A DNA stretch of 56,306 nucleotides from CAYLQA01 sp964385695 (GTDB taxonomy: Bacteria; Desulfobacterota; Desulfobulbia; Desulfobulbales; Desulfurivibrionaceae), in contig CAYLQA010000021.1 of the NCBI GenBank assembly GCA_964385695.1, positions 1-56,306 on the forward strand. The letters run 5' to 3'. The first letter of the stretch is position 1, and the number at the start of each line of letters is the position of its first letter. The translations under genes and the position numbers were made by a program. The notes beneath the pieces were generated by a model. That model saw only the letters and a program-made list of their open reading frames with translations. It was not told the DNA's origin and did not search any database. Positions 1 through 6,992 of the stretch are shown here, one piece after another.

Positions 1-499
1 GATCAACCTGGTCCACATAGAGCACCACCTTTTTGATTCCTTCGCTGAACTGTTTTTCCTGGATACCCTTGTCGATCTTCTCCTTGGCCAGTTGAAAGAA
101 GAGTTGCTGCATGGCCACGGTCCCTTTGGGGATCAGGGTGATGGCGGAGTAATAGGTGAGCCCGGAGATGGCAATGGACACTATGGCTACGGCCGGGATA
201 AGGCGATACAGGCCGATGCCCCCGGCCTTTAAGGCCATGATCTCGTTGTCGTTGATCATGCGGGTGACGGCAATGATAACCCCCATGGTGCAGGCCATGG
301 GAATGGAAAAGAGCATGAGTTTCGGCAGGATATAAGAGCAAAGACGGATAAAGTCGGCCAGGCCGATGCCAAAATCAAAGATGGTGTCAAGCAGGGGTAC
401 CAAACGGCCAAGAAAGAGAATGGCCGTGAGGATGAGAAAACTTGCAAAAAACGGGGCAAGAATCTCCGTGGCTATGTATGTAAAAAGTAGAATTGGCAT
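1..499 (-). CDS. LptF/LptG-family LPS export permease, N-terminal part (runs off window)
   Basis: The first 166 residues of a membrane protein of the YjgP/YjgQ (LptF/LptG) family, the inner-membrane part of the LptB2FG transporter that extracts lipopolysaccharide for export. Seen: the opening residues MPILLFTYIATEILAPFF, a first hydrophobic segment with an LTAILFLGRL stretch, a second segment (MLFSIPMACTMGVIIAV), the family-typical NDNEIMALKAGG loop, a third hydrophobic segment, then a soluble stretch as the gene leaves the window. I chose the ATG at 499 because it gives the usual family N-terminus; no strong ribosome site precedes it. LptF and LptG cannot be told apart from this part. The partner gene would lie to the left of the window. 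Confidence 0.85.
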   Translation of the reverse strand, partial: MPILLFTYIATEILAPFFASFLILTAILFLGRLVPLLDTIFDFGIGLADFIRLCSYILPKLMLFSIPMACTMGVIIAVTRMINDNEIMALKAGGIGLYRLIPAVAIVSIAISGLTYYSAITLIPKGTVAMQQLFFQLAKEKIDKGIQEKQFSEGIKKVVLYVDQVD

Positions 500-995
500 A
501 GTGGTTTCAATGTGTTGCTCGAAATCATCAACTTTACCATATAGCGACCTTGCGAGCACATAATTTCTTAAGCGGATACAGGCACCGCAGCTGCCCGCGA
601 TAAGGAAGGCCAGCATACTGATTCTAATAGCTTGGCCTCCCTTGTCGCGCACATCTACACAACCTGTGTCCGCTTACCAGCTTATACCAGGTTTATAAAA
701 TGGATGTTTAGGGATGATTGACCTGTTTGAGATTTTGCCAAAGGTGGTGTAGATTCCAAAATTCACCGTCAAGTGAGACGGTTGCAGATGCGCGAAGGCA
801 AGTACGTTGACTATCCATCATGCGATGTCAACGACGTGTCGACAAAGCAGATGCGGCCGTATCGCTTGACCCGGAGGGTCCAAAAAGCCGTTTTTGAGGA
901 GTGGTTTTGCCTTTTTATGTAGAACACTTTTGTTGAAAATTACTTTTTCGTTTCAGGCGTGAGCTTTTTGGACGGTGGATTATTGGACTTTGCGC
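500..995. other. Intergenic stretch without a confident gene
   Basis: This 496-bp gap separates the lptF/G-like gene from crcB. The only notable open frame is on the plus strand, from just after a TGA at 728-730 to a TAG at 920-922; with the ATG at 788 it would encode 44 residues, ending EEWFCLFM. I do not recognise it, it lacks a ribosome site, and it may be a gene remnant. A 6-bp-arm inverted repeat (ACCGTC/GACGGT) lies at 765-782. Nothing resembling a tRNA or other structured RNA was seen. Confidence 0.4.
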
Positions 996-1379
996 TTACT
1001 TTGTAAAGAGCTGGGCCTTTTGCGCCAGGATGTATCCGGCCACGACCAGGGCCACGCCCAGGATATTGCTGATTGAGAGATAGACCAGGGCTGTCTTCCA
1101 TTCCCCCACCTTGAGGAGCTGGGTGGTCTCTTTGGCAAAGGTGGAAAAGGTGGTAAAGCCGCCTAAAAAGCCGGTAAAGAGGAATAACCGCCACTCGTTG
1201 CTGAGCTTGGTGGATTCAAAGCCGGCCCAGAGAAAGCCGATGAGAAAACAGCCCAGCAGGTTTGCCGTGAGTGTGCCGAAAGGAAACTCTGGCCCTTGTG
1301 GGCGCTGGACCAGCAAAAAGATGATATAGCGGCACAGGGCGCCAATGCCGCCGCCCGCTAGTATGGCAAGAATTTTCAT
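996..1379 (-). CDS. crcB: Fluoride exporter CrcB/Fluc
   Basis: A 127-residue four-helix membrane protein of the CrcB/Fluc family, which forms dual-topology dimeric fluoride channels in the inner membrane and protects against cytosolic fluoride. Seen: the family start LAGGGIGALCRY, the FPFGTLTANLLG helix with its conserved Asn, and the GFTTFSTF pore motif containing the stacked Phe residues, then a last hydrophobic helix. An open frame extends 12 codons further upstream (to 1415), but the ATG at 1379 gives the normal family N-terminus. I looked for a crcB (fluoride) riboswitch in the upstream 200 bp and saw none; that space instead holds a REP-like palindrome. Confidence 0.93.
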   Translation of the reverse strand: MKILAILAGGGIGALCRYIIFLLVQRPQGPEFPFGTLTANLLGCFLIGFLWAGFESTKLSNEWRLFLFTGFLGGFTTFSTFAKETTQLLKVGEWKTALVYLSISNILGVALVVAGYILAQKAQLFTK

Positions 1380-1462
1380 GAGGGTTTCATACCACTGCCA
1401 AGCTGTCTGCGTCAAGTTTGGCCGGTAAGAGAGTCTCTCAGGCTGCCCAAATGTCTGCTTTT

Positions 1463-1542
1463 TGTAGGAGCCCCTCTTGTGCCCTTTGGGTATGAGGGGC
1501 GAAATAAAGGTCTGACGGATCGCCCCTCAGGGGGCTCCTACA
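1463..1542. repeat. REP-like nested palindrome
   Basis: Two nested perfect inverted repeats: outer arms TGTAGGAGCCCC (1463-1474) and GGGGCTCCTACA (1531-1542), and inner arms GAGGGGCGA (1494-1502) and TCGCCCCTC (1520-1528). The GTAG tetranucleotide at the foot of a GC-rich stem is the hallmark of repetitive extragenic palindromes mobilised by RAYT (TnpA-REP) enzymes. It lies in the divergent intergenic space between crcB and the RACo-like gene, where it could also affect transcription. Only one copy was noticed in this window. Confidence 0.6.
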
Positions 1543-1584
1543 TGGATAGAAATTGCATCAAGTTCGACAGGTTAGTGAGACAAT

Positions 1585-3126
1585 ATGACCTCCATTGTAC
1601 AGTCAATTGCCGTTGAGGCCGCAGTCCCGAGTCTGCAGGATAATACCGGCGACCTGGATCGACTGAAGAAGGCCCTCTTGCCCCATGTGGCAGGCAAGAA
1701 CATCCAGGTGCCTTATGCCAGATTGGCCAAGGTGGCCAATCGTTTTCGCGCTGCCGATTTCAAAGGGCAGGCCATAATCAACGATCTGCCGGATGTTTCA
1801 GAACTGGTTGATTTTGTTGCAGAAAAAAAGGTTTTGGTCGGCATGGCCCTGGACCTGGGAACCACCCATCTTGAGGCCACCCTTGTGGGTCTGGCAAGCG
1901 GAGATATCCTTGCCCGCAGCAATAAAGAAAACGGCCAGATACGCTATGGGGCGGATATCCTGACCAGAATTCACTTTGCCACCAAGAGCGACGGCCTGGC
2001 AGTACTCCATAACGAGATCATCGGTTGCGTGAACCATCTGGCCGAAGATCTGGCCGGGCAGGCAGGATTAGCGGCCATGGATATCCGAGCCCTCAGTGTC
2101 TCGGGCAATACCACCATGGTTCACTTCTTTCTCAATATCGATCCCTATCATCTCTGCCGGGAGCCCTATATCCCCATGGTCAACGGCCCGGACCCTTGCC
2201 GGGCACAGGATCTCAGCCTTGCCATCCACCCGGCCTCACCGGTCTGGGTCTTGCCCAGTGTGGGCAGCTATTTCGGCGGGGATCTCATCTCCGGCATTCT
2301 TGCCAGCCGGCTGGATGAGCAGGAAAAGACCTGCATGCTCATTGATGTGGGCACCAATGCCGAGGTGGTGGTGGGCAATAGTGAGTGGCTCATCGCCTGT
2401 GCCGGTGCGGCAGGCCCGGCCCTGGAAGGCGGCGTGGCTCGTATGGGCATGCGGGCAGGGCCCGGCGCCATCGAGCACGTGAAGATCGATCCCGAATCTC
2501 TGGTCCTGAATTACTCCACCATCGAGGGGGCAAAGCCCAAGGGCATTTGCGGTTCCGGCATCATCGATCTGGTGGCTGAACTTTATCTTTCGCGGCAGAT
2601 CGATATCCGCGGCAAGCTGCGGCAGGATCGACTGGGCGAGCGTTTCATGCAAGGGGAGGAGGGCGCCATGTATATCGTGGCCTCGGCCGATGAGGCGGCG
2701 GATAATGAGCCTGTGGCTCTGGGCCAGGTGGATCTCGATGCCCTGATGCGTTCCAAGGCGGCCATGTATGCCATTTTGACCACCCTGATGAATCAGGTGG
2801 GGCTCAACTTTACCGATCTTTATAAAATCTATGTGGCCGGGGCATTCGGCCGCCATATCGACCCGCGCCAGGCCATTGTCCTCGGCATGCTGCCCGATCT
2901 TGAGCTCTCTACTTACGAGCCGGTGGGCAACAGCTCTCTGGCCGGGGCCCAGCAGGTGCTTTTGGATGCTCAGGCCCGGTCGCGTTGCCAGGAGATCGTC
3001 AAAAAGATTACCTATGTGGAGCTCAACGTGAACCAGGAGTTTATGATCCGGTTTTCCGGCTCCCGCATCATTCCCCATACGGACCATAAACTGTTTCCCT
3101 CGGTACCTTTTTACTGCGAGGAGTAG
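1585..3126 (+). CDS. RACo-like ASKHA ATPase (DUF4445 family) lacking the N-terminal ferredoxin domain
   Basis: This 513-residue protein resembles RACo-type reductive activators of corrinoid proteins, which use ATP to restore Co(I) in methyltransferase systems. Seen: the ASKHA phosphate loops GMALDLGTTHLEATLV (residues 91-106) and LIDVGTNAEVVVG (about 252-264), the glycine-rich AGAAGPALEGG and ICGSGIIDLVAEL stretches, and IYVAGAFGRHID near residue 415. Typical family members begin with a 2Fe-2S ferredoxin-like domain with four cysteines; here the first 120 residues have no cysteine, and an in-frame TGA at 1576-1578 directly before the ATG rules out a longer start. Electron input would have to come from a separate protein. 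No corrinoid protein or methyltransferase gene lies nearby, so the client is unknown. Confidence 0.8.
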   Translation: MTSIVQSIAVEAAVPSLQDNTGDLDRLKKALLPHVAGKNIQVPYARLAKVANRFRAADFKGQAIINDLPDVSELVDFVAEKKVLVGMALDLGTTHLEATLVGLASGDILARSNKENGQIRYGADILTRIHFATKSDGLAVLHNEIIGCVNHLAEDLAGQAGLAAMDIRALSVSGNTTMVHFFLNIDPYHLCREPYIPMVNGPDPCRAQDLSLAIHPASPVWVLPSVGSYFGGDLISGILASRLDEQEKTCMLIDVGTNAEVVVGNSEWLIACAGAAGPALEGGVARMGMRAGPGAIEHVKIDPESLVLNYSTIEGAKPKGICGSGIIDLVAELYLSRQIDIRGKLRQDRLGERFMQGEEGAMYIVASADEAADNEPVALGQVDLDALMRSKAAMYAILTTLMNQVGLNFTDLYKIYVAGAFGRHIDPRQAIVLGMLPDLELSTYEPVGNSSLAGAQQVLLDAQARSRCQEIVKKITYVELNVNQEFMIRFSGSRIIPHTDHKLFPSVPFYCEE

Positions 3127-3162
3127 GCGTTATGTCTTCAGTTTGGAGGCGGATTAGCCATT

Positions 3163-3191
3163 TTGACCTTTATTTGAGATTGTGGTATAGA
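3163..3191 (+). promoter_or_regulatory. Sigma-70 type promoter for the DHH phosphoesterase gene
   Basis: A -35 box TTGACC (3163-3168) and a -10 box TATAGA (3186-3191) are separated by 17 bp, putting the transcription start near 3198, about 60 bp before the GTG start. Assigned by eye from consensus. Confidence 0.5.
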
Positions 3192-3259
3192 GGTGGACTT
3201 GTTGAACAAAACAGCTTTGGGAATGATGCGATCCAGCCAATGCTGGTGAGGTTCTTATT

Positions 3260-4279
3260 GTGAAAAATAATACAAGTTCCGGACTGCCCAAAAAGTTGGT
3301 GTCCAATAAAAAGAAGACCGCTAAAGAGCGTTTGGCGGACTTCTGGGACTTATTTGAAAAAGAAGACAAGGTGTTGTTGGTCATCAACGCCGATCCCGAT
3401 GCCATTGCCAGTGCCATGGCAGTGAAGCGTCTTTTGCGCTACCGCGTGCGCCGTGTGACCATTGCCTACCCCAACGAAATCCGCAGACTCTCTAACATGG
3501 CCATGGTGGAGCTGCTCAAGGTTCCCATGGAGCGCTTGCATACCGTCAGGGTTGGGGACTACAGCAAAAAGGTCATGCTGGACTCCCAACCCACCCATTT
3601 GCCGGTTTTTGAGAACATCGGCTTTGACGCGGTGATCGATCACCATCCGGCCACCAAAGGTTGGGAGTCGCCCTTTGCCGATATCCGCAAGGAGCACGGG
3701 GCCACGGCCTCCATGGCTGTCGAGTACCTGCGGGCCGCGCAAATAAAACCTTCCGTAGCCTTGGCCACGGCCCTGTTTTATGCGATAAAGGTCGACACCC
3801 AGAACTTTGAGAAAAAGGCCACCCTGGCCGATGCCATTTCTTTTCGTTACCTTTTTAACATTGCCAACCAGAACCTGGTACGCAAGATCGAGCTTTCCGC
3901 CTTTAGACGTTCGGAGTTGAACTATTTTAAGACGGCGCTCAGTGAAATGAAGATGAGCAAGCAGCGCATGTACGCCCATGTGGGAAGGGTTCCCAGCCCG
4001 GATGTGCTGGTGCTGATTGCCGATTTTTTGAACCAGGTAAAAGAGGTATCCTGGGTTTTTGTCTCCGGGGTACATAACGAAAAGTTGGTGGTGATCTTCC
4101 GCTGTGACGGGTACAAGAAAAATGCCGGGCGTTTGGCCCAGAAGATCTTTGACGATATCGGCTCGGCAGGCGGCCACCGTGAGGCGGCCCGGGCCGAGGT
4201 GCCGGTGAAAAATCTTAATCAGGATATCCACGAGTTTTCCACCAATACGCTCATGCGTATCGCCAAAAAACATATGTAG
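3260..4279 (+). CDS. DHH/DHHA1-family phosphoesterase (NrnA-like)
   Basis: A 339-residue cytosolic protein of the DHH superfamily, metal-dependent phosphoesterases that degrade nanoRNA, pAp or cyclic dinucleotide products. Seen: motif I as VINADPDAIASAMA (residues about 42-55), the DHH motif in VIDHHPATKGWE (near 128), an ATASMAVEYL helix, and a C-terminal DHHA1 module with the GSAGGHREAARAEVP substrate loop (about 303-317). The start is GTG with a GGTGAGG ribosome site 7-8 bp upstream. The first 35 residues are basic and poorly conserved. Motif I carries Ala where many family members have Gly, which is a minor change. The exact substrate cannot be read from sequence. Confidence 0.88.
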   Translation: MKNNTSSGLPKKLVSNKKKTAKERLADFWDLFEKEDKVLLVINADPDAIASAMAVKRLLRYRVRRVTIAYPNEIRRLSNMAMVELLKVPMERLHTVRVGDYSKKVMLDSQPTHLPVFENIGFDAVIDHHPATKGWESPFADIRKEHGATASMAVEYLRAAQIKPSVALATALFYAIKVDTQNFEKKATLADAISFRYLFNIANQNLVRKIELSAFRRSELNYFKTALSEMKMSKQRMYAHVGRVPSPDVLVLIADFLNQVKEVSWVFVSGVHNEKLVVIFRCDGYKKNAGRLAQKIFDDIGSAGGHREAARAEVPVKNLNQDIHEFSTNTLMRIAKKHM

Positions 4280-4373
4280 TATTTTCCTTTCCGCCTTCTT
4301 GTCTTTGCTTGCTTTTTCCCTACCCCGACCCCATAATAAACGATGTTTAGGGGCAATCTATTTCCATTCATTC

Positions 4374-4396
4374 GCGGTGTGACCAAGTCACACCGC
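4374..4396 (+). promoter_or_regulatory. Perfect stem-loop in the leader of the glgC pair
   Basis: Arms GCGGTGTGAC (4374-4383) and GTCACACCGC (4387-4396) pair perfectly over 10 bp around a CAA loop. It ends 14 nt before the ATG at 4411, just ahead of the GGGGGA ribosome site. There is no T-tract, so it is not a terminator; it may be an RNA control element or a dyad bound by a CRP/FNR-type protein (core TGTGA-N5-TCACA). Confidence 0.45.
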
Positions 4397-4410
4397 TGCG
4401 TTGGGGGACT

Positions 4411-5670
4411 ATGAAACTTAAACCAAAAGTATTGGCCATGATCCTGGCCGGCGGCCGGGTGGATGAGCTGAATGTACTTACGGCCCATCGCCCGAAATCA
4501 GCCGTGCCTTTTGGCGGCTTTGCCAGGGTCATTGATTTTCCGCTGAGTAATCTTATGCAATCCGGTCTTGAGCGGGTGGCTATTCTCAGCCAATACCGCA
4601 GTTATTCCCTGATCAATCATATCGGTATCGGCGCGGCCTGGGACATGACCGGCCGCCATCGTGGGGTCTCCATCCTCCCGCCTTACCAGGGCTATGGCCA
4701 GAGCAGTTGGTATAGGGGCACGGCTGATGCGGTTTTTCAGAACCTGGATTTTGTTCAGTACCACACCCCGGAGACCATCCTGATCATCTCCGGTGACCAC
4801 ATCTACAACATGGACTACCGGGAGATCCTGAACTACCATCAAAAAAAGGATGCCGACCTGACCATTTCCTGCCTCCAGGTGCCCATGGATAAGGCGCACC
4901 GCTTCGGCGTTGCCGAGATCGATAACGAGGATGGGGATGTGGGTGGCCGGGTGCACCAATATAAGGAAAAGCCCAGTAAGCCAAAGTTCAATTGGGCCTC
5001 CATGACCGTTTACTGCTTTAAGCCTCAAGTTCTCTATGAAATGCTTGATGTCAATGCTAAAGAAGACGACTCCTTTGAGTTCGGTCGTGATATCATTCCA
5101 CGCATGATGACCTCGCAGTATAAAATTTACGGCTATAAATTCCACGGCTATTGGGGCTATACCAGAACCACGGAAGAGTATTGGCAGACCAGTATGGATC
5201 TCTTAGGCCAGTCACCCAAGATAGATCTGAATGCCTGGGGGCTGCGGACGAATCTGGAGCATCGGGCCATTCGCGACTATCAACCCGTTAAGGTGGGAAG
5301 CTCGGCCACCATTGAAAACAGCATGGTGTATAACGGCTGCGTGGTGGAAGGGACGGTGGCGAACTCGGTCCTCTTCCCCGGGGTGCACGTCAAGGCCGGA
5401 GCTGAAGTGAGAAATTCGGTTCTTTTCTTTGATAATATTGTGGGCAAGGGCGCCCGGCTCGATAAGGTGGTCAGCGACGTCAACGTCACCTTTGGCCGGG
5501 AGGTGCGGGTGGGGCAGGACGGCCCTCTTGCCGAGAAAGAGGTGTCGGTCATCGGCTGGAACAACTTTTTGCCGGATAATATGATCATTGGTTCGGACTG
5601 CACCCTCTATCCGGCCTTGAACCCTGAAAAAATGCGGCCTGAATTGAAAAGCGGGGAGGTGCTGAGATGA
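4411..5670 (+). CDS. ADP-glucose pyrophosphorylase-like protein with degenerate nucleotide loop
   Basis: A 419-residue GlgC-family protein: N-terminal nucleotidyltransferase fold, then a C-terminal left-handed beta-helix with repeats such as GCVVEGTVANSVLFPGV. GlgC makes ADP-glucose from ATP and glucose-1-phosphate, the committed step of glycogen synthesis. Kept: SGDHIYNMD (metal-binding Asp) and EKPSKPK (glucose-1-phosphate Lys). Altered: the signature loop usually written GGxGxRLxxLT reads LAGGRVDELNVLT, so the second Gly and the catalytic Arg are gone. This suggests a regulatory or weakly active subunit working with the next gene, whose start overlaps its stop (ATGA, 5667-5670). Comparable catalytic/non-catalytic pairs are known as GlgC/GlgD in Firmicutes and small/large subunits in plants; that role here is inference. 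Confidence 0.85.
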   Translation: MKLKPKVLAMILAGGRVDELNVLTAHRPKSAVPFGGFARVIDFPLSNLMQSGLERVAILSQYRSYSLINHIGIGAAWDMTGRHRGVSILPPYQGYGQSSWYRGTADAVFQNLDFVQYHTPETILIISGDHIYNMDYREILNYHQKKDADLTISCLQVPMDKAHRFGVAEIDNEDGDVGGRVHQYKEKPSKPKFNWASMTVYCFKPQVLYEMLDVNAKEDDSFEFGRDIIPRMMTSQYKIYGYKFHGYWGYTRTTEEYWQTSMDLLGQSPKIDLNAWGLRTNLEHRAIRDYQPVKVGSSATIENSMVYNGCVVEGTVANSVLFPGVHVKAGAEVRNSVLFFDNIVGKGARLDKVVSDVNVTFGREVRVGQDGPLAEKEVSVIGWNNFLPDNMIIGSDCTLYPALNPEKMRPELKSGEVLR

Positions 5671-6932
5671 TACACAGTGATTCCCCCTTAGTCCTTCTGC
5701 TGGCAGGCGGCGTGGGCAGTCGCCTGAATGTGATGGTGACAACCCGGGCCAAGCCTGCTGTGCCCTTTGCCGGTTTTTACAGAATTATTGATTTTTCGTT
5801 GTCCAATGTAATGAATGCCGGTTTCCCAAATGTGGGTGTGCTGACCCAATATAAGCCCCTTTCTCTTATGCGCCATCTCGGCACAGGTGATGCCTGGGAT
5901 TTTTCCGGCCGCAGCCGGGGAATCAAGATCCTGCCGCCCCGAACCGGTTTTAAGGATTCGGATTGGTATAAGGGCACGGCGGACGCTGTGCGGCAGAATA
6001 TTGATTTTATAAAGTCGCACCCATCCAAAGAGATTATCATCCTCTCCGGCGACCATATCTACCTCATGGATCTTGATGATATGCTGCAGTTCCATCGCCG
6101 TAAGGAGGCGGATGTGACCATCGGCATGATGGTGGTGCCCAAAGAGCAGATTCATCAGTTCGGCGCGGGAATCGTTGATGACAGCGGTCGTATCACCGAG
6201 TGGGAGGAAAAGCCCGAGGTCCCGCGGACCAATCTCGCCTCCATGGGTATTTATGTTTTTGATACCGAATATCTCCTCAATGTGCTGGAGGAGGATCGCC
6301 AGGAGAGTGATTTTGGCATGCACCTTATCCCCAAGGCCATTGAGCGTGATAGTGTTTTTGCTTACCCGTTTCATGGTTACTGGCGCGATGTGGGTACCAT
6401 TCAGGCCTATTGGGAGGCCAATATGGATTTGATGCGGCCTGATTCCGATATCTCGCCCGAGGCTTGGGGCATACGGCCGAATCCCTATGCCGAGGGTAAG
6501 GCCACCGATAGAGCACCGGCCCGTTTTGTCAAGGGCTGCCAGGTGCAGGGCTCGATGATCTCCGCAGGCTGCGAGATAGAGGGCACGGTGATTAATTCGG
6601 TGCTTTCACCCGGGGTGCGGGTCGGCAAAAATGCAGTGGTTCGGGATTCCATCATTTTTCACGATTGCGTGCTGGAAGAGGGCTCGCTGGTTGATTTGGC
6701 CATACTCGATAAGAGGGTGCGGGTGGGTAAGGAAGCCGTGGTCGGCACAGGTGAGCATAAGGAAACAGCCAACAATAAATACCCCACCCATCTCTATACC
6801 GGCATTTCCGTGATCGGCAAGGAGGCGGAGATTCCTGATGGGGCGGTAATCGGCAGGAACTGCGTGGTGGAGCCGTATCGCAAGCCGGATGATTTTGTCG
6901 CTGGGAATTTGGCCAGCGGGGAGGTGTTGTAA
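5667..6932 (+). CDS. glgC: Glucose-1-phosphate adenylyltransferase (ADP-glucose pyrophosphorylase)
   Basis: A 421-residue GlgC with all expected catalytic elements: LLLAGGVGSRLNVM (residues 10-23) with the loop Arg, the TTRAKPAVPFAGFYRIIDF stretch, WYKGTADAVRQN, SGDHIYLMD (metal-binding Asp), a FGAGIVDDSGRI segment and EEKPEVPRT with the sugar-phosphate Lys, followed by a beta-helix C-terminus. It starts inside the end of the preceding GlgC-like gene with a 4-nt ATGA overlap, so the two are translationally coupled and probably assemble together. Product: ADP-glucose for glycogen synthase in the cytoplasm. The downstream TPR/GT41 gene follows after 60 bp and may be co-transcribed. Confidence 0.93.
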   Translation: MIHSDSPLVLLLAGGVGSRLNVMVTTRAKPAVPFAGFYRIIDFSLSNVMNAGFPNVGVLTQYKPLSLMRHLGTGDAWDFSGRSRGIKILPPRTGFKDSDWYKGTADAVRQNIDFIKSHPSKEIIILSGDHIYLMDLDDMLQFHRRKEADVTIGMMVVPKEQIHQFGAGIVDDSGRITEWEEKPEVPRTNLASMGIYVFDTEYLLNVLEEDRQESDFGMHLIPKAIERDSVFAYPFHGYWRDVGTIQAYWEANMDLMRPDSDISPEAWGIRPNPYAEGKATDRAPARFVKGCQVQGSMISAGCEIEGTVINSVLSPGVRVGKNAVVRDSIIFHDCVLEEGSLVDLAILDKRVRVGKEAVVGTGEHKETANNKYPTHLYTGISVIGKEAEIPDGAVIGRNCVVEPYRKPDDFVAGNLASGEVL

Positions 6933-6992
6933 CCCGGCCTACGCAGTAAAAAAATCTTGGACAAAAACAAAAAACGGATATGTTAGCCACTT

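Noticed and set aside
1380..1584. Possible fluoride riboswitch upstream of crcB
   Set aside because: The expected conserved core and pseudoknot segments are not visible; the space is explained by the REP-like palindrome.
2236..3087. Long minus-strand open frame inside the RACo-like gene (283 codons)
   Set aside because: His/Gly-rich composition without any family motif, fully overlaps a well-supported gene, and has no ribosome site. It is a shadow of the plus-strand coding bias.
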